A DNA stretch of 64,000 nt, taken from assembly GCA_943737045.1 (NCBI GenBank), contig CALSFV010000334.1, forward strand, positions 248,001 through 312,000, given 5' to 3'. The position numbers and the translations under genes are program-made. The stretch comes from Parapristionchus giblindavisi. Taxonomy: Eukaryota; Nematoda; Chromadorea; Rhabditida; Diplogasteridae. Position 1 is the first letter of the stretch; the number at the start of each line of letters is the position of its first letter. Shown here in pieces: positions 33,300 through 46,649 of the stretch. The notes beneath the pieces were generated by a model. That model searched no databases and had not been told where the DNA came from. It was given only the letters and a program-made list of their open reading frames with translations.

Positions 33300-36200
33300 A
33301 TTTTTGGTACAAAACAATTCGTTACAAGTCTAATTGTCAATGATACTCAGCGAGTGATATACTATGTGAAAGAGGAAAAAAATCTGAACGAGACACACTT
33401 CAGGTCATGTCGATCTGTAATATTTTACTGCTGCTATAATGATCGAAGTACAAAAGTAGCTTTTACTCTGATATGATCAAGATAACTTGAGAAATATCAA
33501 AATGAAAATGAAACCTATCGTGTCATATACCAATCTCTGTTTTTGGTACAAAACAATTCGTTACAAGTCAAATTGTCAATGATACTTATCGAGTAATATA
33601 CTATGTGAAAGAGGAAAAAATTCTGAATGAGACACACTTCAGGTCATGTCGATCTGTAATATTTTACTGCTGCTATAATGATCGAAGTACAAAAGTAGCT
33701 TTTACTCTGATAAGATCAAGATAACTTGAGAAATATGAAAATGAAAATGAAACCTATCGTGGCATATACCAAATGAAAGAGCGAAAAAATCTGAATAAGA
33801 TAAACTATTTCAAAGTGGTCAGTACGGCAAATATGTAAATTTATCTTTCAGTACTCTCTATTTTTGGTACAAAACAATTTGTTACAAGTCTAATTGTCAA
33901 TGATACTCAGCGAGTGATATACTATGTGAAAGAGGAAAAAATTCTGAATGAGACACACTTCAGGTCATGTCGATCTGTAATATTTTACTGCTGCTATAAT
34001 GATCGAAGTACAAAAGTAGCTTTTACTCTGATAAGATCAAGATAACTTGAGAAATATGAAAATGAAAATGAAACCTATCGTGTCATATACCAAATGAAAG
34101 AGCGAAAAATTCTGAATAAGATAAACTATTTCAAAGTGGTCAGTACGGACAATATGTAAATTTATCTTTCAGTACTCTCTATTTTTGGTACAAAACAATT
34201 CGTTACAAGTCTAATTGTCAATGATACTCAGCGAGTGATATACTATGTGAAAGAGGAAAAAATTCTGAATGAGACACACTTCAGGTCATGTCGATCTGTA
34301 ATATTTTACTGCTGCTATAATGATCGAAGTACAAAAGTAGCTTTTACTCTGATATGATCAAGATAACTTGAGAAATATGAAAATGAAAATGAAACCTATC
34401 GTGTCATATACCAAATGAAAGAGCGAAAAATTCTGAATAAGATAAACTATTTCAAAGTGGTCAGTACGGCCAATATGCAAATTTATCTTTCAGTACTCTC
34501 TGTTTTTGGTACAAAACAATTCGTTACAAGTCAAATTGTCAATGATACTCAGCGAGTGATATACGATGTGAAAGAGGAAAAAATTCTGAATGAGACACAC
34601 TTCAGGTCATGTCGATCTGTAATATTTTACTGCTGCTATAATGATCGAAGTACAAAAGTAGCTTTTACTCTGATAAGATCAAGATAACTTGAGAAATATG
34701 AAAATGAAAATGAAACCTATCGTGTCATATACCAAATGAAAGAGCGAAAAATTCTGAATAAGATAAACTATTTCAAAGTGGTCAGTACGGCCATTATGTA
34801 AATTTATCTTTCAGTACTTTCTATTTTTGGTACAAAACAATTCGTTACAAGTCTAATTGTCAATGATACTCAGCGAGTGATATACTATGTGAAAGAGGAA
34901 AAAAATCTGAACGAGACACACTTCAGGTCATGTCGATCTGTAATATTTTACTGCTGCTATAATGATCGAAGTACAAAAGTAGCTTTTACTCTGATATGAT
35001 CAAGATAACTTGAGAAATATCAAAATGAAAATGAAACCTATCGTGTCATATACCAATCTCTGTTTTTGGTACAAAACAATTCGTTACAAGTCAAATTGTC
35101 AATGATACTTATCGAGTAATATGCTATGTGAAAGAGGAAAAAATTCTGAATGAGACACACTTCAGGTCATGTCGATCTGTTATATTTTACTGCTGCTATA
35201 ATGATCGAAGTACAAAAGTAGCTTTTACGCTGATATGATCAAGATAACTTGAGAAATATGAAAATGAAAATGAAACCTATCGTGTCATATACCAAATGAA
35301 AGAGCGAAAAATTCTGAATAAGATAAACTATTTCAAAGTGGTCAGTACGGACAATATGTAAATTTATCTTTCAGTACTCTCTATTTTTGGTACAAAACAA
35401 TTCGTTACAAGTCTAATTGTCAATCATACTCAGCGAGTGATATACTATGTGAAAGAGGAAAAAATTCTGAATGAGACACACTTCAGGTCATGTCGATCTG
35501 TAATATTTTACTGCTGCTATAATGATCGAAGTACAAAAGTAGCTTTTACTCTGATAAGATCAAGATAACTTGAGAAATATGAAAATGAAAATGAAACCTA
35601 TCGTGGCATATACCAAATGAAAGAGCGAAAAATTCTGAATAAGATAAACTATTTCAAAGTGGTCAGTACGGCCAATATGTAAATTTATCTTTCAGCACTC
35701 TCTATTTTTGGTACAAAACAATTCGTTACAAGTCAAATTGTCAATGATACTCAGCGAGTGATATACGATGTGAAAGAGGAAAAAATTCTGAATGAGACAC
35801 ACTTCAGGTCATGTCGATCTGTAATATTTTACTGCTGCTATAATGATCGAAGTACAAAAGTAGCTTTTACTCTGATAAGATCAAGATAACTTGAGAAATA
35901 TGAAAATGAAAATGAAACCTATCGTGTCATATACCAAATGAAAGAGCGAAAAATTCTGAATAAGATAAACTATTTCAAAGTGGTCAGTACGGCCATTATG
36001 TAAATTTATCTTTCAGTACTTTCTATTTTTGGTACAAAACAATTCGTTACAAGTCTAATTGTCAATGATACTCAGCGAGTGATATACTATGTGAAAGAGG
36101 AAAAAAATCTGAACGAGACACACTTCAGGTCATGTCGATCTGTAATATTTTACTGCTGCTATAATGATCGAAGTACAAAAGTAGCTTTTACTCTGATATG

Positions 36201-39200
36201 ATCAAGATAACTTGAGAAATATCAAAATGAAAATGAAACCTATCGTGTCATATACCAATCTCTGTTTTTGGTACAAAACAATTCGTTACAAGTCAAATTG
36301 TCAATGATACTTATCGAGTAATATACTATGTGAAAGAGGAAAAAATTCTGAATGAGACACACTTCAGGTCATGTCGAGCTGTAATATTTTACTGCTGCTA
36401 TAGTGACCGAAGTACAAAAGTAGCTTTTACTCTGATATGATCAAGATAACTTGAGAAATATGAAAATGAAAATGAAACCTATCGTGTCATATACCAAATG
36501 AAAGAGCGAAAAATTCTGAATAAGATAAACTATTTCAAAGTGGTCAGTACGGCCAATATGCAAATTTATCTTTCAGTACTCTCTGTTTTTGGTACAAAAC
36601 AATTCGTTACAAGTCTAATTGTCAATCATACTCAGCGATTAATATACTATGTGAAAGAGGAAAAAATTCTGAATGAGACACACTTCAGGTCATGTCGAGC
36701 TGTAATATTTTACTGTTGCTATAATGACCGAAGTACAAAAGTAGCTTTTACTCTGATATGATCAAGATAACTTGAGAAATATGAAAATGAAAATGAAACC
36801 TATCGTGTCATATACCAAATGAAAGAGCGAAAAATTCTGAATAAGATAAACTATTTCAAAGTGGTCAGTACGGCCAATATGCAAATTTATCTTTCAGTAC
36901 TCTCTGTTTTTGGTACAAAACAATTCGTTACAAGTCAAATTGTCAATGATACTCAGCGAGTGATATACTATGTGAAAGAGGAAAAAAATCTGAACGAGAC
37001 ACACTTCAGGTCATGTCGATCTGTAATATTTTACTGCTGCTATAATGATCGAAGTACAAAAGTAGCTTTTACTCTGATATGATCAAGATAACTTGAGAAA
37101 TATCAAAATGAAAATGAAACCTATCGTGTCATATACCAATCTCTGTTTTTGGTACAAAACAATTCGTTACAAGTCAAATTGTCAATGATACTTATCGAGT
37201 AATATACTATGTGAAAGAGGAAAAAATTCTGAATGAGACACACTTCAGGTCATGTCGATCTGTAATATTTTACTGCTGCTATAATGATCGAAGTACAAAA
37301 GTAGCTTTTACGCTGATATGATCAAGATAACTTGAGAAATATGAAAATGAAAATGAAACCTATCGTGTCATATACCAAATGAAAGAGCGAAAAATTCTGA
37401 ATAAGATAAACTATTTCAAAGTGGTCAGTACGGCCAATATGCAAATTTATCTTTCAGTACTCTCTGTTTTTGGTACAAAACAATTCGTTACAAGTCTAAT
37501 TGTCAATCATACTCAGCGATTAATATACTATGTGAAAGAGGAAAAAATTCTGAATGAGACACACTTCAGGTCATGTCGAGCTGTAATATTTTACTGTTGC
37601 TATAATGACCGAAGTACAAAAGTAGCTTTTACTCTGATATGATCAAGATAACTTGAGAAATATGAAAATGAAAATGAAACCTATCGTGTCATATACCAAA
37701 TGAAAGAGCGAAAAATTCTGAATAAGATAAACTATTTCAAAGTGGTCAGTACGGCCAATATGCAAATTTATCTTTCAGTACTCTCTGTTTTTGGTACAAA
37801 ACAATTCGTTACAAGTCAAATTGTCAATGATACTCAGCGAGTGATATACTATGTGAAAGAGGAAAAAAATCTGAACGAGACACACTTCAGGTCATGTCGA
37901 TCTGTAATATTTTACTGCTGCTATAATGATCGAAGTACAAAAGTAGCTTTTACTCTGATATGATCAAGATAACTTGAGAAATATCAAAATGAAAATGAAA
38001 CCTATCGTGTCATATACCAATCTCTGTTTTTGGTACAAAACAATTCGTTACAAGTCAAATTGTCAATGATACTTATCGAGTAATATACTATGTGAAAGAG
38101 GAAAAAATTCTGAATGAGACACACTTCAGGTCATGTCGATCTGTAATATTTTACTGCTGCTATAATGATCGAAGTACAAAAGTAGCTTTTACGCTGATAT
38201 GATCAAGATAACTTGAGAAATATGAAAATGAAAATGAAACCTATCGTGTCATATACCAAATGAAAGAGCGAAAAATTCTGAATAAGATAAACTATTTCAA
38301 AGTGGTCAGTACGGACAATATGTAAATTTATCTTTCAGTACTCTCTATTTTTGGTACAAAACAATTCGTTACAAGTCTAATTGTCAATCATACTCAGCGA
38401 GTGATATACTATGTGAAAGAGGAAAAAATTCTGAATGAGACACACTTCAGGTCATGTCGATCTGTAATATTTTACTGCTGCTATAATGATCGAAGTACAA
38501 AAGTAGCTTTTACTCTGATAAGATCAAGATAACTTGAGAAATATGAAAATGAAAATGAAACCTATCGTGGCATATACCAAATGAAAGAGCGAAAAATTCT
38601 GAATAAGATAAACTATTTCAAAGTGGTCAGTACGGCCAATATGTAAATTTATCTTTCAGCACTCTCTATTTTTGGTACAAAACAATTCGTTACAAGTCAA
38701 ATTGTCAATGATACTCAGCGAGTGATATACGATGTGAAAGAGGAAAAAATTCTGAATGAGACACACTTCAGGTCATGTCGATCTGTAATATTTTACTGCT
38801 GCTATAATGATCGAAGTACAAAAGTAGCTTTTACTCTGATAAGATCAAGATAACTTGAGAAATATGAAAATGAAAATGAAACCTATCGTGTCATATACCA
38901 AATGAAAGAGCGAAAAATTCTGAATAAGATAAACTATTTCAAAGTGGTCAGTACGGCCATTATGTAAATTTATCTTTCAGTACTTTCTATTTTTGGTACA
39001 AAACAATTCGTTACAAGTCTAATTGTCAATGATACTCAGCGAGTGATATACTATGTGAAAGAGGAAAAAAATCTGAACGAGACACACTTCAGGTCATGTC
39101 GATCTGTAATATTTTACTGCTGCTATAATGATCGAAGTACAAAAGTAGCTTTTACTCTGATATGATCAAGATAACTTGAGAAATATCAAAATGAAAATGA

Positions 39201-39460
39201 AACCTATCGTGTCATATACCAATCTCTGTTTTTGGTACAAAACAATTCGTTACAAGTCAAATTGTCAATGATACTTATCGAGTAATATACTATGTGAAAG
39301 AGGAAAAAATTCTGAATGAGACACACTTCAGGTCATGTCGAGCTGTAATATTTTACTGCTGCTATAGTGACCGAAGTACAAAAGTAGCTTTTACTCTGAT
39401 ATGATCAAGATAACTTGAGAAATATGAAAATGAAAATGAAACCTATCGTGTCATATACCA
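33300..39460 (+). repeat. higher-order repeats marked by a 239-bp deleted monomer
   Basis: Six monomers lack the same 82 bp (junction ATACCAATCTCTG at 33531, 35053, 36256, 37137, 38018 and 39220). All six also carry ATATCAAAATG instead of ATATGAAAATG just before it. Spacings are 1522, 1203, 881, 881 and 1202 bp, that is 239 plus four, three, two, two and three full units. One deletion event was therefore amplified by several block sizes. Confidence 0.9.
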
Positions 39461-41179
39461 AATGAAAGAGCGAAAAATACTGAATAAGATAAACTATTTC
39501 AAAGTGGTCAGTACGGCCAATATGCAAATTTATCTTTCAGTACTCTCTGTTTTTGGTACAAAACAATTCGTTACAAGTCTAATTGTCAATCATACTCAGC
39601 GATTAATATACTATGTGAAAGAGGAAAAAATTCTGAATGAGACACACTTCAGGTCATGTCGAGCTGTAATATTTTACTGTTGCTATAATGACCGAAGTAC
39701 AAAAGTAGCTTTTACTCTGATATGATCAAGATAACTTGAGAAATATGAAAATGAAAATGAAACCTATCGTGTCATATACCAAATGAAAGAGCGAAAAATT
39801 CTGAATAAGATAAACTATTTCAAAGTGGTCAGTACGGCCAATATGCAAATTTATCTTTCAGTACTCTCTGTTTTTGGTACAAAACAATTCGTTACAAGTC
39901 AAATTGTCAATGAAACTCAGCGAGTGATATACTATGTGAAAGAGGAAAAAATTCTGAATGAGACACACTTCAGGTCATGTCGATCTGTAATATTTTACTG
40001 CTGCTATAATGATCGAAGTACAAAAGTAGCTTTTACTCTGATATGATCAAGATAACTTGAGAAATATCAAAATGAAAATGAAACCTATCGTGTCATATAC
40101 CAAATGAAAGAGCGAAAAATTCTGAATAAGATAAACCATTTCAAAGTGGTCAGTACGGCCAATATGTAAATTTATCTTTCAATAATCTCTGTTTTTGGTA
40201 AAAAATAATTCGTTACAAGTCTAATTGTCAATTATACTTATCGAGTAATATACTATGTGAAAGAGGAAAAAATTCTGAATGAGACACACTTCAGGTCATG
40301 TCGAGCTGTAATATTTTACTGCTGCTATAGTGACCGAAGTACAAAAGTAGCTTTTACTCTGATATGATCAAGATAACTTGAGAAATATGAAAATGAAAAT
40401 GAAACCTATCGTGTCATATACCAAATGAAAGAGCGAAAAATTCTGAATAAGATAAACCATTTCAAAGTGGTCAGTACGGCCAATATGTAAATTTATCTTT
40501 CAATAATCTCTGTTTTTGGTAAAAAAAAATTCGTTACAAGTCTAATTGTCAATGATACTTATCGAGTAATATACTATGTGAAAGAGGAAAAAATTTTAAA
40601 TGAGACACACTTCAGGTCATGTCGAGCTGTAATATTTTACTGTTGCTATAACGACCGAAGTACAAAAGTAGCTTTTACTCTGATATGATCAAGATAACTT
40701 GAGAAATATCAAAATGAAAATGAAACCTATCGTGTCATATACCAAATGAAAGAGCGAAAAATTCTGAATAAGATAAACCATTTCAAAGTGGTCAGTACGG
40801 CCAATATGTAAATTTATCTTTCAATACTCTCTGTTTTTGGTACAAAATAATTCGTTACAAGTCTAATTGTCAATGATACTTATCGAGTAATATACTATGT
40901 GAAAGAGGAAAAAAATTCTGAATGAAACACACTTCAGGTCATGTCGAGCTGTAATATTTTACTGCTGCTATAATGACCGAAGTACCAAAGTAGCTTTTAC
41001 TCTGATATAATCAAGATAACTTGAGAAATATCAAAATGAAAATGAATCCTATCGTGTCATATACCAAATGAAAGAGCGAAAAATTCTGAATAAGATAAAC
41101 CATTTCAAAGTGGTCAGTACGGACAATATGTAAATTTATCTTTCAATACTCTCTGTTTTTGGTACACAATAATTCGTTA

Positions 41180-41184
41180 CAAGT
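41180..41184. other. satellite inversion junction with CAAGT microhomology
   Basis: On the left the plus-strand unit reads ATTCGTTACAAGT, which should continue CTAATTG. It continues TATCTTGATC instead, which in the inverted unit follows TCTCAAGT. The five bases CAAGT fit both sides. Confidence 0.9.
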
Positions 41185-44100
41185 TATCTTGATCATATCA
41201 GAGTAAAAGCTACTTTTGTACTTCGGTCATTATAGCAGCAGTAAAATATTACAGCTCGACATGACCTGAAGTGTGTCTCATTCAGAATTTGTTCCTCTTT
41301 CACATAGTATATTAATCGATAAGTATCATTGACAATTAGACTTGTAACAAATTGTTTTGTACCAAAAATAGAGAGTACTGAAAGATAAATTTACATATTT
41401 GCCGTACTGACCACTTTGAAATAATTTATCTTATTCAGATTTTTTCGCTCTTTCATTTGGTATATGCCACGATAGGTTTCATTTTCATTTTCATATTTCT
41501 CAAGTTATCTTGATCTTATCAGAGTAAAAGCTACTTTTGTACTTCGATCATTATAGCAGCAGTAAAATATTACAGATCGACATGACCTGAAGTGTGTCTC
41601 ATTCAGAATTTTTTCCTCTTTCACATAGTATATCACTCGCTGAGTATGATTGACAATTAGACTTGTAACGAATTGTTTTGTACCAAAAATAGAGAGTACT
41701 GAAAGATAAATTTACATATTGTCCGTACTGACCACTTTGAAATAGTTTATCATATTCAGAATTTTTCGCTCTTTCATTTGGTATATGACACGATAGGTTT
41801 CATTGTCATTTTGATATTTCTCAAGTTATCTTGATCATATCAGAGTAAAAGCTACTTTTGTACTTCGATCATTATAGCAGCAGTAAAATATTACAGATCG
41901 ACATGACCTGAAGTGTGTCTCATTCAGAATTTTTTCCTCTTTCACATAGTATATCACTCGCTGAGTTTCATTGACAATTTGACTTGTAACGAATTGTTTT
42001 GTACCAAAAACAGAGAGTACTGAAAGATAAATTTGCATATTGGCCGTACTGACCACTTTGAAATAGTTTATCTTATTCAGAATTTTTCGCTCTTTCATTT
42101 GGTATATGACACGATAGGTTTCATTTTCATTTTCATATTTCTCAAGTTATCTTGATCATATCAGAGTAAAAGCTGCTTTTGTACTTCGATCATTATAGCA
42201 GCAGTAAAATATTACAGATCGACATGACCTGAAGTGTGTCTCATTCAGAATTTTTTCCTCTTTCACATAGTATATTACTCGATAAGTATCATTGACAATT
42301 TGACTTGTAACGAATTGTTTTGTACCAAAAACAGAGAGTACTGAAAGATAAATTTGCATATTGGCCGTACTGACCACTTTGAAATAGTTTATCTTATTCA
42401 GAATTTTTCGCTCTTTCATTTGGTATATGACACGATAGGTTTCATTTTCATTTTCATATTTCTCAAGTTATCTTGATCATATCAGCGTAAAAGCTACTTT
42501 TGTACTTCGATCATTATAGCAGCAGTAAAATATTACAGATCGACATGACCTGAAGTGTGTCTCATTCAGAATTTTTTCCTCTTTCACATAGTATATCACT
42601 CGCTGAGTATGATTGACAATTAGACTTGTAACGAATTGTTTTGTACCAAAAATAGAGAGTACTGAAAGATAAATTTACATATTGTCCGTACTGACCACTT
42701 TGAAATAGTTTATCTTATTCAGAATTTTTCGCTCTTTCATTTGGTATATGACACGATAGGTTTCATTTTCATTTTCATATTTCTCAAGTTATCTTGATCA
42801 TATCAGCGTAAAAGCTACTTTTGTACTTCGATCATTATAGCAGCAGTAAAATATTACAGATCGACATGACCTGAAGTGTGTCTCATTCAGAATTTTTTCC
42901 TCTTTCACATAGTATATTACTCGATAAGTATCATTGACAATTTGACTTGTAACGAATTGTTTTGTACCAAAAACAGAGAGTATCGAAAGATAAATTTACA
43001 TATTGTCCGTACTGACCACTTTGAAATAGTTTATCATATTCAGAATTTTTCGCTCTTTCATTTGGTATATGACACGATAGGTTTCATTGTCATTTTGATA
43101 TTTCTCAAGTTATCTTGATCATATCAGAGTAAAAGCTACTTTTGTACTTCGGTCATTATAGCAACAGTAAAATATTACAGCTCGACATGACCTGAAGTGT
43201 GTCTCGTTCAGAATTTTTTCCTCTTTCACATAGTATATTACTCGATAAGTATCATTGACAATTAGACTTGTAACGAATTATTTTGTACCAAAAACAGAGA
43301 GTATTGAAAGATAAATTTACATATTGGCCGTACTGACCACTTTGAAATGGTTTATCTTATTCAGAATTTTTCGCTCTTTCATTTGGTATATGACACGATA
43401 GGTTTCATTTTCATTTTGATATTTCTCAAGTTATCTTGATCATATCAGAGTAAAAGCTACTTTTGTACTTCGGTCATTATAGCAACAGTAAAATATTACA
43501 GCTCGACATGACCTGAAGTGTGTCTCATTCAGAATTTTTTCCTCTTTCACATAGTATATTACTCGATAAGTATCATTGACAATTAGACTTGTAACGAATT
43601 ATTGTGTACCAAAAACAGAGATTATTGAAAGATAAATTTACATATTGTCCGTACTGACCACTTTGAAATAGTTTATCATATTCAGAATTTTTCGCTCTTT
43701 CATTTGGTATATGACACGATAGGTTTCATTTTCATTTTGATATTTCTCAAGTTATCTTGACCATATCAGAGTAAAAGCTACTTTTGTACTTCGGTCATTA
43801 TAGCAACAGTAAAATATTACAGCTCGACATGACCTGAAGTGTGTCTCATTCAGAATTTTTTCCTCTTTCACATAGTATATTACTCGATAAGTATCATTGA
43901 CAATTAGACTTGTAACGAATTATTTTGTACCAAAAACAGAGAGTATTGAAAGATAAATTTACATATTGGCCGTACTGAGCACTTTGAAATGGTTTATCTT
44001 ATTCAGAATTTTTCGCTCTTTCATTTGGTATATGACACGATAGGTTTCATTTTCATTTTGATATTTCTCAAGTTATCTTGATCATATCAGAGTAAAAGCT

Positions 44101-46649
44101 ACTTTTGTACTTCGGTCATTATAGCAGCAGTAAAATATTACAGCTCGACATGACCTGAAGTGTGTCTCATTCAGAATTTTTTCCTCTTTCACATAGTATA
44201 TTACTCGATAAGTATCATTGACAATTTGACTTGTAACGAATTGTTTTGTACCAAAAACAGAGAGTATCGAAAGATAAATTTACATATTGTCCGTACTGAC
44301 CACTTTGAAATAGTTTATCATATTCAGAATTTTTCGCTCTTTCATTTGGTATATGACACGATAGGTTTCATTGTCATTTTGATATTTCTCAAGTTATCTT
44401 GATCATATCAGAGTAAAAGCTACTTTTGTACTTCGGTCATTATAGCAACAGTAAAATATTACAGCTCGACATGACCTGAAGTGTGTCTCATTCAGAATTT
44501 TTTCCTCTTTCACATAGTATATTACTCGATAAGTATCATTGACAATTAGACTTGTAACGAATTATTTTGTACCAAAAACAGAGAGTATTGAAAGATAAAT
44601 TTACATATTGGCCGTGCTGAGCACTTTGAAATGGTTTATCTTATTCAGAATTTTTCGCTCTTTCATTTGGTATATGACACGATAGGTTTCATTTTCATTT
44701 TGATATTTCTCAAGTTATCTTGATCATATCAGAGTAAAAGCTACTTTTGTACTTCGGTCATTATAGCAACAGTAAAATATTACAGCTCGACATGACCTGA
44801 AGTGTGTCTCATTCAGAATTTTTTCCTCTTTCACATAGTATATTACTCGATAAGTATCATTGACAATTAGACTTGTAACGAATTATTGTGTACCAAAAAC
44901 AGAGATTATTGAAAGATAAATTTACATATTGTCCGTACTGACCACTTTGAAATAGTTTATCATATTCAGAATTTTTCGCTCTTTCATTTGGTATATGACA
45001 CGATAGGTTTCATTTTCATTTTGATATTTCTCAAGTTATCTTGACCATATCAGAGTAAAAGCTACTTTTGTACTTCGGTCATCATAGCAACAGTAAAATA
45101 TTACAGCTCGACATGACCTGAAGTGTGTCTCATTCAGAATTTTTTCCTCTTTCACATAGTATATTACTCGATAAGTATCATTGACAATTAGACTTGTAAC
45201 GAATTATTGTGTACCAAAAACAGAGAGTATTGAAAGATAAATTTACATATTGGCCGTACTGACCACTTTGAAATGGTTTATCTTATTCAGAATTTTTCGC
45301 TCTTTCATTTGGTATATGACACGATAGGTTTCATTTTCATTTTCATATTTCTCAAGTTATCTTGATCATATCAGAGTAAAAGTTACTTTTGTACTTCGGT
45401 CATTATAGCAGCAGTAAAATATTACAGCTCGACATGACCTGAAGTGTGTCTCATTCAGAATTTTTTCCTCTTTCACATAGTATATTACTCGATAAGTATC
45501 ATTGACAATTAGACTTGTAACGAATTATTGTGTACCAAAAACAGAGAGTATCGAAAGATAAATTTACATATTGTCCGTACTGACCACTTTGAAATAGTTT
45601 ATCATATTCAGAATTTTTCGCTCTTTCATTTGGTATATGACACGATAGGTTTCATTGTCATTTTTATATTTCTCAAGTTATCTTGATCATATCAGAGTAA
45701 AAGCTACTTTTGTACTTCGGTCATTATAGCAACAGTAAAATATTACAGCTCGACATGACCTGAAGTGTGTCTCATTCAGAATTTTTTCCTCTTTCACATA
45801 GTATATTACTCGATAAGTATCATTGACAATTAGACTTGTAACGAATTATTGTGTACCAAAAACAGAGAGTATCGAAAGATAAATTTACATATTGTCCGTA
45901 CTGACCACTTTGAAATAGTTTATCATATTCAGAATTTTTCGCTCTTTCATTTGGTATATGACACGATAGGTTTCATTGTCATTTTTATATTTCTCAAGTT
46001 ATCTTGATCATATCAGAGTAAAAGCTACTTTTGTTCTTCGGTCATTATAGCAACAGTAAAATATTACAGCTCGACATGACCTGAAGTGTGTCTCATTCAG
46101 AATTTTTTCCTCTTTCACATAGTATATTACTCGATAAGTATCATTGACAATTAGACTTGTAACGAATTATTGTGTACCAAAAACAGAGAGTATTGAAAGA
46201 TAAATTTACATATTGGCCGTACTGACCACTTTGAAATGGTTTATCTTATTCAGAATTTTTCGCTCTTTCATTTGGTATATGACACGATAGGTTTCATTTT
46301 CATTTTCATATTTCTCAAGTTATCTTGATCATATCAGAGTAAAAGTTACTTTTGTACTTCGGTCATTATAGCAGCAGTAAAATATTACAGCTCGACATGA
46401 CCTGAAGAGTGTCTCATTCAGAATTTTTTCCTCTTTCACATAGTATATTACTCGATAAGTATCATTGACAATTAGACTTGTAACGAATTATTGTGTACCA
46501 AAAACAGAGAGAATCGAAAGATAAATTTACATATTGTCCGTACTGACCACTTTGAAATAGTTTATCATATTCAGAATTTTTCGCTCTTTCATTTGGTATA
46601 TGACACGATAGGTTTCATTGTCATTTTTATATTTCTCAAGTTATCTTGA

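Larger units (their letters stand above)
25332..41184 (+). repeat. 321-bp satellite array, plus orientation
   Basis: About 50 tandem copies of a 321-bp unit. Landmarks of the unit in order are ATACCAAATGAAAGAGCG, TTTTTGGTACAAAACAATTC, ATACTATGTGAAAGAGGA and TCATGTCGATCTGTAATATT. Some units contain an 87-90 codon open frame because TAA in ATGTAAATT is CAA; most do not. This is satellite, not a gene family. Units at the LTR edge are the most divergent. The last four units (about 40.1-41.18 kb) switch to the variant type that fills the other array. Confidence 0.97.

Noticed and set aside
29361..44402. Repeated 80-90 codon open frames in the satellite
   Set aside because: They recur at the monomer period, most units have a stop at the same codon, and mirror versions exist in the inverted array. 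They are satellite variants, not a gene family.
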